Shown: piece by piece, positions 36,546 to 48,344 of the stretch
Numbering within the stretch: position 1 is the first letter of the stretch
Layout: each line of letters opens with the position of its first letter
From: Physcomitrium patens
Taxonomy: Eukaryota > Streptophyta > Bryopsida > Funariales > Funariaceae
NCBI RefSeq assembly: GCF_000002425.4
Contig: NC_037256.1
Location: 5,017,087 to 5,081,086 of the forward strand
Direction: 5' to 3'
Length of the DNA stretch: 64,000 nucleotides
Translations under genes and position numbers: made by a program
Notes under the pieces: model-generated
What the model saw: the letters and a program-made list of their open reading frames with translations, nothing else
What the model was told of the DNA's origin: nothing
Databases searched by the model: none

Positions 36546-37544
36546 CTGAACTTGACATATTCTAAGTAAGTTTTTTCTTCCCTAATCACCTTCTAATCAC
36601 ATTCTTTAGCATCTAAATTGCTATATTATCACTCATTCGTCTTATTACCATCAATTAATGTCATTTAATAATTTCAAAGAACTTTTACCTCACTTGGAAA
36701 TTAATCTTAAATTCTTATCTTTCCATTCATTCTCATCCTTAAGGATAAAATAAAATAAAAAATAAAAATGAAGATTAATTTGATCTTTCAATTTTTTCCT
36801 ATTTCTTTTAACCTTAACCTTTTAGCTTTTACTTTTAAACTTCAACTTTAAAATTTTACTTTTAACCTTAATCTTTTATTTTTATTATTTTAAAACTTTT
36901 ATTTAACTTTTAATTATTAATTCTAACCTAAATTTTAATTTAATTTAATTATATATATATATATATATATATCTATATATATTTTATATTTTATATTTTA
37001 TTTTATATTTTAATTTTTTAATCTTCCAACTTTCATCTTTTATCTTAAAAAAAAAATCTTAACATCATGTTAGTGCTGAACTTAAATATTTAAGGATGTT
37101 TATTACTGAATTTCCAATTATAGATGAAATTTTGTCATAAAAACCTCATCCATAGATAACTTCCTATATAGAACTCCGATCTACATGATAAATACTACCT
37201 TGGAAAGTCCTAGACTAGCACTCTAGCATGGTATTCATTGTTTTTATTTTATTTTATTCTAATTTATAATTTTTAGAGTTTAAGTTTAATAGAATAAGTC
37301 TTAGAAGGCACTTAACTAAATAAACTACAAATGCTAAAAATTAAAACATAAAAAAGTGTAACTAATTTATTGTGTTGTTGGATTAATCTTAATTATTACC
37401 TCATTTTGGTTTTCCTATCTTATAGATGATTTGTGTCTCTACACTAATTAGTATTGGACTCTGATATAAGTTATGATCTAATTAAATCAAATTTATGTGA
37501 GAGGAGAAAAATCCACTCACAATGTATATAGGATTTTATTCTAA

Positions 37545-37672
37545 TACTTCTTTTGAATTTCTTTAAGGTTTTTTTATACTTCTTTTATAATTTTTTAAGG
37601 TTTTTTTATTCTTCTTTTATAATTTTTTAAGGTTTTTTTATTCTTCTTTTATAATTTTTTTAAGGTTTTTTT
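37545..37672. repeat. Tandem repeat of about 39 bp
   Basis: Three to four units containing 'ttcttttataattttttaag' followed by a T run. A young, nearly exact array near the end of the LTR-like block. Confidence 0.8.
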
Positions 37673-37827
37673 GAATTTGATTAATGGTTAATTATTTTTA
37701 TTAAGATTTAATTAGAGTTATTTAAGATTCTATCAAAGTTAGAATCTTCTTATTGCAATTTTTCTTCTATTTTCCATAGCCAAGTGCTCGATGCATTTAC
37801 AAGTAAGAATTCATGTAATACAACAAT

Positions 37828-39109
37828 GGTACCTATTATAGTTAAAAAAAATTATTTTCTAACACATTGTCTTCTTTAGCAATTGTGCTCTTTATTTTGT
37901 AATTATGTTGCTTATTTGGACAATATTGAACAGTATACTTAGCTTCTCTATAATATAAGCACAAACCTTTTTAATGATGTGGAGTCTTTTCTTGCATAGT
38001 GAAAGATTTAAAATGTGTCATATCAATTTTTATTAGTTTTGGCTTTAATAAATTAGTTTTAAAAAAATTAGAAGCTATTGCCATTACTTAGCTTATTTTT
38101 CTTCAGCCAAGTCTTTATTATTGGCTCCTTTCAAATAATTGATTTTTACATGCAATGATTTAAGCAATAAATTTTTCCAAAGGTCTTGCTTTTGGGATTA
38201 TCAATAACAAAACTATGATGTTATTTGTCAATCTATATTATAATTGATTGATGACGCCTTTGTCATTCTAGTCCACATTATAAGCAAGGTTTTTAGAATT
38301 CAAGAGTATATATAGTGGATATTTGTGATCCTTGTCATAAAAATAAGAGCTTAATTGTTGCTATCCTTTTTTCATTACTTTTTTCAAATGTGACCATAAA
38401 CACTTCTAAGAATGAATTCAAATTATAAAAGATTTGTGAATCCTTTTTCATTAAAGGTGTAAACTAAGACAAAGCACTTTCAAATAGAAGTGTATCTATA
38501 AATCTATTAAGAATTAGAAAAAATGCAACCTTAGATAGAGCTTTACATGTTGGAAAAATCCTTGAAATTTTGATCTTCTTCCATCAAACTTCTTAGGCAT
38601 ACTAATCCTTGTCCTTATCATACTTGTAGAAGCAAAACTTCCATGATTTAGTTGTGACGTTGATTTATTTATTTTTTTAATTATAATTTTTTTTAATGTA
38701 GATTCTAAACTTTTTTTATAGGCATAGGATTAGTATTTCTATGATTGATACTTGAGATATTTAAAATTTCTACTCTAAAAATATTGACGAGTTCTTGAAG
38801 ATTAGCAATTGTTACAAATCTATTCTCATTTCTACCAAGTGTAGCATCTATGATGTTTCTATCTCTTTCAAAAAATTTAACAAATCCACAAGTCAAATTA
38901 GAAGAGAATAATCTACAACCTCTAATATGAAATAAAAATTTCCACAAAGAAGGATAATCCACTCTCTTTAAAGAAGATCAATATTAAAAAATTACATAAT
39001 TTTTTTAAAGGTGGATAATCTACAAATTTTAAAATACAACAATAGAAGTGAGATAATCTACTCACTTCTAAAATAAGATAAGAATAATGAATTAACACTC
39101 TTATCAAAC
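37828..39109 (-). pseudogene. Leader and gag remnant, copy M2
   Basis: Minus-strand relative of copy F2: leader/N-terminal frame at 38705-38962 (NRFVTIANLQELVNIF), decayed capsid, and a zinc knuckle region at about 37870-37990 ending at the complement of 'ataataggtaccat', which corresponds to the 'ataaggaccat' gag/pol boundary of the reference. The copy is cut there by the LTR-like block. Confidence 0.75.
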
Positions 39110-39624
39110 TTACAAGGACATGAAGCTTAAAAAAAGAAATCCTCAATACAATCTTGTATCATTCAAAAGAACTAGAAAGTTACTTAAAGATGACATACAT
39201 TAAATTAGAATGGCTATTGCCAAGGACAAGAAGACTAGAAAATCTTGAAACTTGACTAAAGACTATAAAGGTATTGACAAGAGTAAAGAAGGCTTTACTC
39301 TTGCCTCCATATATATTATTAACTAGGAGCAATATGGTGGTATCTTATAGGACCTCCAAAACGTATTGACTTTGCAAGATACATATCTTAACTTACAAGT
39401 CAAGTTTTTTATATATGTACCACATGATTAGCTTGTTTTATAAGCTATCAACATGTGATTAACTTGTTGATTAAGATTCTAACTTATCAATTAATTAAAA
39501 ACACATATAAGATCAAAAAATCGTTTATAAAGCTTCTAAGAAAAGATTCTGAAATAAATATATTTTTATGTACTTTTATTTAATCATATAGATAAATATT
39601 AGAGTAAATATATATATCTATGAT
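39110..39624 (-). mobile_element. 5' LTR of copy M2
   Basis: Reverse complement of the chromovirus LTR: plus strand starts 'tacaaggacatgaagc' and contains 'tggctattgccaaggacaag' and 'cctccatatatatt'; it ends near 'atatctatgata'. A plus-strand gag fragment begins directly after it. Confidence 0.8.
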
Positions 39625-40099
39625 AAAAGATCAAAGTCAACTATCATATATAATGCTGAATTTCAAAACGTCACTTGCAACATGGATTGGAATAATAAAA
39701 CCCTTACCAATCAATTTCAAAATGTATTAAAGGATGATGTTAAAGATTTCTTATTAACAATGCCAAAAGGAATTTTTTTGAAATAATTTATTGCTCAAAT
39801 CATTGCATATAATAATTAAATATTTAAAAGGTATCAAGAATAAAGACTTGGCTAGAAAAGAACAAACCAAGTAATGAAAATAACTTCTAAGTTTTTAGAA
39901 ATATATTTATTAAGGTCATAACCAATGCAAATTGATACAATACGTTGTCGGGGAAAAGAGAGTTTGCCTTGAGAAAGCGTTGGGCTTTTGGCTGATACTA
40001 AATTTTTAATTAATCATAAGATGAAAAATACTCCAAGATTATTTATAATTTTGTTTTTATTCCTTTCCATGATATTAAACATAGTAGCAATAAACATCA

Positions 40100-40320
40100 A
40101 ATGTCAAGCCTCTAATAATAGTAAAATTTATAGCAGTAAATAATAATTATTGGACCTCCAATAATAATAAAAGTTGTAGTAGTAAATAATAGTTATTAGA
40201 CCTCCAGTAATAGTAAAAGTTGTAGTAATAAATAATAATTATTGGACCTCCAATAATAATAAAAGTTGTAGTAATAAATAATAATTACCAAACCTCCAGT
40301 AATAGTAAAATCAATCAGTA
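40100..40320. repeat. 46-bp tandem repeat, about five copies
   Basis: Units of the form 'ggacctccaataataataaa' + 'agttgtagtaataaataat...' with the 'cctc' word at 40109, 40155, 40201, 40247 and 40293, an exact 46-bp period. Confidence 0.9.
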
Positions 40321-40865
40321 ACTTCCAAATCTTTCGTAATTTCCAAAACCCTTTTTGTGGAAGTAAAATCCTTGTAATACCAAAATTCTTTCAATATCGA
40401 ATCCCTTTGATGCATTGAATTTTAAAATTTGATTATTCTCAATCCAACCATTAGATTGAGCTCAAATTATCTGAAAAGCAAGGCAGCACCTTTAACTCTT
40501 TTATATCCATATTTCAACCATTGATTCCTTACAAAACTCTAGGTAACACAATTTCAGTAGCACGGCCTTTACATGTTGACTTACAAACACCTACATACTG
40601 ATTTTGCGATTTCTTACAAACCTAACACTCAAATGACATGAAATTTTTTTTGTGTAGCTTTTCAATATTATAACTACATCTTTGGCAAGTTTGAGCCAAA
40701 ATTCATTAAAAAATGCTCAAAGAAAATGGCTCAAAACATAACCATCAACAATTCGATTCACTTACTTCCTTAATTTGCAAGCTCTGACTTCGACCAGCCA
40801 TTTCTTCCTCATTTCAGATCTGATTTCATAAAATCTTGCACAATAGTTAAAGCCCTTCAATTCAA

Positions 40866-41205
40866 CTTTCCAACTCTACCTTTCGATTGTTAAATGCCTT
40901 TATACAACTCTTTGTATGCTTGAAAGAGTGACAATAGGTACAGATTTCACATCTAGACTTTAAACAGCCACAACTCTCTCATTGCAGACTCAAAGTTAAC
41001 AATTCTTTTACAAAAATTATAGTCCTTCAAACCAGCTTTCCAACGACACTTTTCGTTTTCCAGAAAACCTTCTACAACTTTCTGTATACTTAAAAGAGTG
41101 ATAGTCGGTAAACAATTCACACCCTAACTTCAAACAACCTTAACTTCTTCATACAAAACTCAAATAACAAACTTTATACACCAAAATTATAGCACAAAGC
41201 ACAAG
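40866..41205. repeat. Two diverged units of about 170 bp
   Basis: 'ctttccaac' followed by '...acaactttctgtatacttaa' then 'aagagtgatag' recurs with a shift of 170 bp (40871 and 41041). This resembles the 180-bp arrays of the block at 34.7-37.8 kb in style but not clearly in sequence. Confidence 0.65.
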
Positions 41206-44200
41206 CTTTCTGAATCTCTCCTCTAAACCCTCGAATCCCCCCCGAAGAAGTGGCCTCCCCTTCGGTTTTCTCTCAGACAGCCCCTTGAAGCTCTTTGGTC
41301 ATGACCTATAGCCAATGAGAGTGAAGATTCTCTTATGCTTGCCTTATCTATCTACATAGATGGCCTTAGGCCACGATAATATAATATCAATATCCATAAC
41401 TTTCTACAACTTCCATATTAAATAACCCTAATACTTCTACTTTTACTTATAAAACTTACACAAGTTATTTAAGATTTCTATAAACTATGAACTTCTATAG
41501 AAAATAATTCATTATTTTCTAAGGTCATTATTAAATAACATGAATATAATAACCATTATTTTTACACTATGAATAAATTACAACATGACAATATTTTCAA
41601 ACCCTTATTAAGCATGATAAGACTCAACATTATTAAGAGGATTTATGCTTATGTTGTGGAGACTCTAAGTATACTACTCAATATTGTCTAAAAAAGTAAT
41701 ACAATCATAAAATGAAGAGCATAATTGCCAAAGAAGACAATGAGTCAAAAAATGAGTTTTTCCAATAGCAGTAAAGACCATGCAATTGGAATCATGTGCA
41801 ATACATAGCAAAGGTTATATTTTCTCCTCAAATCTTTCACCTTGTTTTACAATAGATGTATATTTAAGACCTAAAAATCACAAAGTCTTTGCAATATTAG
41901 ATTCAATAGCCTCAGCTTGTTTTTTAAATAAAGACTATGTCAAGAAATAAGAAATACTTTTAGTCAAAAAAACTAAATCCATACATATAAAAGTCATAGA
42001 TAGTTGTTTGTTATCTTTTAGAGATGTTATTCATGAAACTATTTATTTAGATATAGCAATTAAAGATCACAATATCATAGTAATATTTAATATAATAAGA
42101 ACTTTCAATCTAATTATTTTGAGTTTATTGTGGTTGAAAAAATATAACCTTCAAATAGATAGAATTTCTTATAACCTTAAATTTTCTTATAGTTTAATCC
42201 AAAATTTTGATAGAAAATTAAAAATAGATAAGCCTTATATATCCAAACACTTATTAGTAGGTATAAGAACTTTCATGTATGTAGCAAAAAAAGGGCCATA
42301 TTTTGTTGTATATGCCACACCTATTTCTAATAGTGAAAAGATATTAAGTAGTATTCTTAGCTAGTACCAAGATTTTCATAACATATTTAAAAAGAAAAAT
42401 GTAGATATTCTTTAAGAACATTGATCAAATGATTATTCAATTGATATAAAAGAACAAGCTCAACCACCATTTGGACAAATCTATAATTTATTATAAAATG
42501 AATTGGCTCCCCTAAAAGAATATATTGATGAAAACTTTGCTAAGAACTTCATATACTACTTGAAATCTCTAGTAAGAGCTCCTATCTTATTTATAAAGAA
42601 AAAAAATGGATCTTTGTAAATGTACATAAACTATCAAGGACTTAACAAGATCACCATCAAGAATATGTTTTTCTTATCTTTGATTTTAGGACTACTTGAT
42701 CAACTCAATCAAGCAAAGATCTATATAAAAATAAATCTGCAAGGAGCATATAACTTGGTGTGTATTAAAGAAGGAGATGAATAAAAGACTATTTTTTCAA
42801 CTAAGTATAAATATTTTGAATATAATATCATTCTTTTTGGATTTACAAATGCATGAGCTACTTTTCAATATCTCTTGAATGTTATCTTTTGTGAGTTTTT
42901 TGAAGATTATATTATTTATTATTTAGACAACATTCTAATCTACTTTAAGAATACAAAAGAACATAGATTTCATATTCATTGTGTATTAAAAAAATTTAGA
43001 GATTTAAGATTATATACCAAGATAGAAAAGTGTATATTCCATACTATTCAAGTTGATTTCTTAAGTTACATCATTTCTAATGAAAGATTAATAATGGATC
43101 CTAAAAATTTCAAACTATCATGGATTGGAAGGTTCCAAAAATAGTTTGAAATGTGGAATATTTTTTAAAATTTATCAATTATTATCAAATATTTACTAAG
43201 AACTATTTTCAAATTATAGCTCTTCTTATATATTTGACATGTAAAAACAAACTTAAGTAGAGAAAAGAAACTAAAACATCTTTTGAAGCCTTAAAAACAA
43301 CATTTATTTTTACACCAATTTTATATTGCATCAATTTTTTAAGATATTTTTCATGGAAAAAAATACATCAAACTTTGCCATGGATATTATTTTATCACAA
43401 ATAGAAGTAAATGATAAGTTCCATCTAATAACTCTTCATTCTAGGAAATTTTTAGTATTTAAGATTAACTATAAGATCTATGACAAAAAACTTCTTACAA
43501 TTATGGATTCATTTAAAGAATAGCGTCATTATCTAGAAGGTACTTTTAGTTCAATTATTATATATAAAAATTCCAAGAATCTCAAGTATTTCATATAAAC
43601 ATGTATTTTGAATCATCACTAAATCCATTGGAGTATATTTTTATGAAAATTTGATTTCAAGATCATCTATAGACTCAAAAAATAAAAAGATTTATTAGAT
43701 GTCTTTTTTAGAAATTTTTTTCTTGTATCAAAAGAAGAATATATATCTTTTGATCAATAAAAAATAATTTTCTTGAAGCCAAAGTATTTTTTATCTTTGA
43801 GCAATAAAATCAACATTGACTATTAATTCAACCTTTGTCAAGTAAATTTAATCAAGTATGTCTTTTGATCCTCTTGCTTATAATATCAAAAATACTTCTT
43901 TTAAGTTTCATTATACTTTTAAGTTCAAGTTCAAGAATAGTCAAATTTATTTTGAGGAACGATTATATATTCCAAAAGACAAAGTACAATTATGTATTCT
44001 TCAAGCTCGTCATAATTTTCCAATAGCTGGACATTTTTGATACAGTACGACTTTAGAGTTAATATCTAGAGATTTTTACTAGCTTCAAATATACAAGGCA
44101 ATCAAAAACTTTGTATAATTGTGTAATATTTGTTCAAGATTCAAAACTCCTCGTCCTTAACCTTATAGACTTCTTCAAGTATTATCTATTCCAAAACAAC

Positions 44201-44526
44201 CATGGTCTTTTAATTTTTTAAACAAATCTATTGACTTTATCATAGATCTTCCAATTTCAGATTTATATGATTCTATATTTGTGATAATAAATTATTTTAT
44301 CAAGATAGCACATTTTGTATCATATACAAAATCTATTATAGGTAAAGAAATGGTTAAGCTTTTTTTTGACAACAGCTATCACTATCATGGATTGTTCAAA
44401 GCTATTATATTAAATAAGAAGACTCAATTTATATCAAGATTTTGAAGAATTGTTTTTAAGATTTTAAAGGTGGATATAAAACTCTCTTTGGCTTTTCATC
44501 TTCAAACTAATGAAGAAACAAAACAA

Positions 44527-45010
44527 TATTATGGTAGAGAGTTATTGTCTAAAAAAAAGCTATGCTTCTAGTTATCATTCATTGCTTAATTAAGCCTTTA
44601 GATAAAAAAATATCAAGTCTATAAATAAAACTTTTTCTATAAGAGCAATTATATCAATATATAAGCCTTATGTACCAAAAGTCACAAAAAAGATGATAAA
44701 AATATTATAAAACCTTATATATTCTTAAGGTGAATTTTTTCCAAACTTCAAAGGTGAAAGAAGAAAAAAAATTACCTTTGATAAGCGACATAAAGTTAGA
44801 ATCCTTAAGCCTAGCATGTTAGTTCTCTTATAAGATGCTACGAAACTAGATTTTCCAGGGAAATTTGATGCCATATGGTTGGATCCCTATTTAGTCAAGA
44901 AAGTCTTTCCAAATAATTTAGTTTGGCTACAAACACTTAATGGCAAAGATTTTTCCACTAGAACATTTGGAAATAGATGTAAAGAATATAGAGTGTGATT
45001 TTTATCATAT
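44527..45010 (+). pseudogene. Integrase C-terminal fragment of a different Ty3/gypsy element
   Basis: After copy P2 breaks off, the sequence reads as another lineage's integrase tail: KVRILKPSMLVLL, then WLDPYLVKKVF and VWLQTLNGK, the usual 'LVLLYD...WxGPYxV...L..L.G' pattern after the catalytic core. Stops and frame breaks are present. There is no LTR recognisable after it. Confidence 0.7.
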
Positions 45011-45203
45011 ACAAAGTCAAATGGCTCATCCTCAAATTTACCCTTATTCAATTCCTTAAGTCGCAAATTATCAAATCCGGGTGGAATTTAGAAGCTAAAA
45101 TATTAGAGCTGAAGATAAGCTATAGTCATATTCATTTGTCTTGTCTTCCTTTCAATTTAGAGATATTCTAACTAAGAGAGACGATACTTTGATAAAGCTT
45201 TTA

Positions 45204-45207
<4 letters not shown>

Positions 45208-45245
<38 letters not shown>
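45208..45245. repeat. (TA)n microsatellite
   Basis: Uninterrupted AT dinucleotides between the 44527 fragment and the SINE-like block. Confidence 0.95.
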
Positions 45246-45247
<2 letters not shown>

Positions 45248-45283
45248 GATTAAGAATTGTGAAAATATGTCTTAATAAACATC

Positions 45284-45545
45284 CAAAAGGCATAGACGGG
45301 TTGGTCAAGTGAGAGGTTGTCAAGTGAGCATCTCGGGTTCAAATCCGGTTGGAAAAAATGGGCTATCCCAATGAACTAGTATTAGTACAGGAAAAGACCA
45401 ACATTGTACCTTCTATGGATATTTAGGCCTTTACGGCTTTATATCAAAATCCTCTCATGTCAAAGAAGGGAGTGGAGATACGACCTTTTTAGCCTTAGTC
45501 TTGTCCATCTTGTTCTAGAATCATTAATTTTTAAGTTTAAATTAA
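45284..45545 (+). mobile_element. tRNA-derived SINE candidate
   Basis: Contains an internal RNA polymerase III promoter: A box 'tggtcaagtgagagg' at 45303-45317 and B box 'ggttcaaatcc' at 45336-45346, with tRNA-like spacing. It does not fold as a complete tRNA (no acceptor stem seen) and is followed by a non-tRNA body and an A-rich end near 45575. Ends are approximate. Confidence 0.55.
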
Positions 45546-46099
45546 ATTTTCTTCTATCTTTTTGTATAATTCTATAAAAAAAAATCTATTTTAGTCTCCA
45601 TAGACTAGTAGCAATTCACTCATTCTTGACTTGGATAGCTATTGAAACCTTCTGTAGACAAACCCTATTTTTATTCAATAGCATTTTGAGAAGTCAGTTC
45701 TAGGTTCTTCTCCTTTGCAAGTCGTCCTAAATGGTCGCCATATTTGAGTCATCAGATTGATTCACTAGTTGTTTTAAGACAAAAGAATGCATGTAGAGTG
45801 CCAAAATTACAATTATTAGGTAAAGATGTACTTAGAAGATGTTAAAAAAAGAAGAATAGTATTAGTGGAGAAGAAATGGAGTCTTAGTAAGTCTTGGAGG
45901 CAATTATTTTAGTAGGTTTAGTATTTTTACTTATTATTGAGGAATAAAGATTAGTTACTAAAATCAATATTTATATTTATTTTATATCTATATATATTAC
46001 TTATACAAAAATTATGAGTGTTATTTAGTCGTTAAAAGAAGCATGAGAAAGAACCTCATGTCTTTTTAATTATTTATATAGAAAGTAAAATTTATAGTA

Positions 46100-46370
46100 T
46101 ATTTAAATTGATTCCATTACTATAAAAAATCAATAATATAGAAAACTATATCCTTAAATTTCTATTAGTATTATAGAAACATTATAGGAATTTTTAGAAT
46201 TTATTTAGAAATTGTTTAGAATTTTTAGTAGATTCAAATTGATTTTTATCACTATAAAAAATCATAAATATAGAAGATTATATCTTTAAATGGATATTAG
46301 AATTATACAAATATTATAAGAATTTTTATAATTTATTTAAAATTTATTTAGAATTTTCTATGAATTTTTA
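46100..46370. repeat. Tandem duplication of about 131 bp
   Basis: 'aaattgattccattactata' at 46105 and 'aaattgatttttatcactat' at 46236, both followed by 'aaaaaatca', 'atagaa.attat' and 'aggaattttta'. Two units, moderately diverged, just upstream of the full-length element. Confidence 0.7.
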
Positions 46371-46568
46371 GGATAATTTTCAAGACCTTGGTAAAATTGA
46401 GTTTTATCACTTGGGGGGCCATTATGAAGAAATGGAGCAAGGTTTGAAGGCCACACAATGTGTGTAGGCTAATTGGGTGTTTTTGAATACCATAGTGAAG
46501 TAAAAAATGCAAAAAATATTAATTCTATTAGTAGAAAATAGGAAGACCAGTAGCTAGTATAGTCCTTG

Positions 46569-47123
46569 TGTCATGGTCATAATCATGTAAGCTAATAATT
46601 ACATATAGAAATAGGTAGAAATAAGTAAAAGTAGATAAAAGTAAGTTAATTCTATAATATTTAATATGGAAGCTTCCTAGAAACTTCCTAGATGTTGCTT
46701 TGACTTCATAGGTATCTTTAATTGACTTTTTGGATTAGAAACGTGGTCAATAAGTTGGCCATGTGCCACACATGCTGTTAGCTTGAAGATCAAGCTAACT
46801 ATATGGCCCACACGTAGAAAAACTTGCCTTGTAAGTCAAGGCATGTGTCCTACAAAGTCAACACATATTGGAGGTCCTATAGAACGTCGCCATGTAGCCC
46901 CTAGTTAGATAGTATATATAGAGACAAGAGTGAAGGCTTCTTCACTCTTGTCAACTCCTTTCTTGCTTCTAGTCTAGTTTCAAGGGTCTCTAGTTTTCTT
47001 GTCTTTTGGCAATAGCCATTCCAGTTTCTCTTTCAATATATATACTTATATATTTTGTTACCTCTCTTTGAGTGAATGCTCACTTGTTTGAATTGTTTTT
47101 TCATCGAGTTCTTGTCCGTGACA
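46569..47123 (+). mobile_element. 5' LTR of the full-length element
   Basis: Starts TGTCATGG and ends CCGTGACA, an 8-bp imperfect inverted pair (the 3' LTR has the perfect TGTCACGG). A TATA box (TATATATA, 46913-46920) sits about 210 bp before the LTR end and is preserved in most copies in the window, so the transcript likely begins near 46945. Confidence 0.95.
46913..46920 (+). promoter_or_regulatory. TATA box in the 5' LTR
   Basis: TATATATA in the context agatag...gagac; the same motif is at 52736-52743 in the 3' LTR and recognisable in the LTRs at 28397, 32631, 33141 and 39110. Confidence 0.6.
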
Positions 47124-47143
47124 GATTGACAAGAGTACACTTA

Positions 47144-47155
47144 CAATATTAGAGC
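47144..47155 (+). other. Possible decayed primer-binding site
   Basis: No TGG-starting primer site directly follows the LTR. The stretch 'caatattagagc', 20 bp downstream, matches 9 of 12 positions of the initiator-tRNA complement usual for plant Ty3 elements, with the differences all being transitions. The unusual distance makes this uncertain. Confidence 0.3.
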
Positions 47156-47334
47156 TTTATTTTTCTTGAGTAAGAGTGGATTACCCCTTTCTCTTGACAA
47201 GACATAAGCATATTAAAAGTTTGCGGATTACCCACTTCTAAACTGATATTGTTCTTAGTATCTTCTTTGTTATCAAGCCTTTCTTTTCTTTTGTCTTGAG
47301 CAGTATCAAACAAATTTTTCTTCTTAGTGTCATT

Positions 47335-48339
47335 ATGGCGGAGCTTGTTGAAATGAAGAGTGCAATGGTACAAATGCAAGAGCAAATGAGGGAGTTAATG
47401 CTTGCGATGCATCAACTCAATTCACCAACACAGGAAAGAACAAAAATAGCAGAAAGTGGGGATATAGAGATGATCGGAGCTGCTTCAACATCTACAACAA
47501 ATCATGTTCTTTCTCCAATTGTACAACACCTTGTAAGCACTAGAGAACCAAGAATTACTTTACCCAAGAAATTTGATGGTACGAGATCAAAGTTTCGAGG
47601 GTTCATCAATCAAGTACAATTGACAATTGAACTTCAACCACAAAGCTATCCAACTTCAGGATCACAAGTCAGGTTTATTGGCACTCTACTTTCTGGTTCT
47701 GCATTCTCGTGATTTTTGTCTTTTCTTGAACAACGAAATCCAATATTGGAAAATTTGGAAGCTTTTTTGGCGGAGTTTCGATCGATGCATGGTGAACACG
47801 ATGCAACTCGTATTGCAACAAATAAGATCCGAATTCTGCGACAAGGAAATCGCTCAGTAACAGTGTATGCTTTACAATTTTAACAACTTGCAATTGACAT
47901 CAAGTGGGATGATGCTGCACTCATCAATCAATTTCTTTATGGATTGCAATATGAAGTAAAGAAATTGATGCTCAACTTACCTGATCCTCAAACTTTGAGT
48001 CAAGCAATTGATTTTGCGGTAAAATGTGATAATCAACTTTTTGAATTTCGATCCGAGAATCATTCACGGGAACCTCAACGTTATTATTCAATGGCAACAT
48101 CAACATCTTTGCCAAACGTACATTCGGAAGTAGAAAACATACAAATTGACACGGTACTTTTTAAACCCCTAACTGAGCAAGAAAAGATTCGTCGTCGTCA
48201 AGAAGGATTATGTTTATATTGCGGAGAACCTAAGCACACTGCTCAACATTGTCCAAAGAAACGATGCAACTATAAAATGAGGGGTACGACGGTCAAAGAA
48301 AACAACATGTCGGAAAACGGATTCGTCCAGCTACAATAA
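47335..48339 (+). pseudogene. gag: gag polyprotein of the reference element (two nonsense codons)
   Basis: 334 residues counting the stops as amino acids, from ATG 47335 to TAA 48337-48339. The N-terminus (MAELVEMKSAMVQMQEQM) is a probable coiled coil. The capsid region spans about residues 75-240, and a single zinc knuckle CX2CX4HX4C (CLYCGEPKHTAQHC) lies at about 293-306; this packages the RNA. In-frame stops: TGA at 47710-47712 (codon 126, position of a Trp in related capsids) and TAA at 47881-47883 (codon 183, likely CAA). gag and pol are in different frames; pol's first ATG lies six bases after the gag stop, so pol needs frameshifting or reinitiation. Confidence 0.92.
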
Positions 48340-48344
48340 GGACC

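Larger units (their letters stand above)
34691..37827 (+). mobile_element. LTR-like block of a second retrotransposon family
   Basis: About 3.1 kb without coding capacity lying between two oppositely oriented gag remnants. Its right end ('ccatagccaag...catgtaatacaaca' before ATGG) matches, in reverse complement, the left ends of the LTRs at 55231 and 57015. It holds three arrays: 180-bp units (about 35990-36545), a (TA)n run (about 36950-36972) and about 40-bp units (37545-37672). The left boundary is uncertain; the block may be composite. Confidence 0.55.
39946..41590 (-). mobile_element. Solo LTR inserted in copy P2
   Basis: Ends TGTCGGGG...CATGACA, an LTR-like TGTC/GACA pair. It splits the gag sequence of copy P2 precisely: 'aattgatacaatacgt' on the left and 'attttcaaaccc' on the right join to match the reference. 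The flanks 'atacgt' and 'atattt' may be a decayed target duplication. No coding capacity. It includes a 46-bp array and a 170-bp repeat. The orientation is a guess from the similarity of the right end to the LTR at 57015. Confidence 0.7.
39625..44526 (+). pseudogene. Degenerate gag-pol of chromovirus copy P2
   Basis: Collinear with 47870-51075 of the reference but interrupted by the solo LTR at 39946-41590. Parts: capsid end (39640-39945), zinc knuckle (41640-41710), protease (about 41860-42000), reverse transcriptase (42480-43140, active site YYLDN), RNase H (about 43340-43620) and integrase (about 43850-44526). The copy ends in the integrase core at the position equivalent to the third catalytic residue, where a different element fragment begins. 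Many stops of the C-to-T/G-to-A kind. Confidence 0.88.

Noticed and set aside
45300..45360. A tRNA gene
   Set aside because: A and B boxes are present but no acceptor stem or anticodon arm can be formed; the block is better explained as a SINE head.
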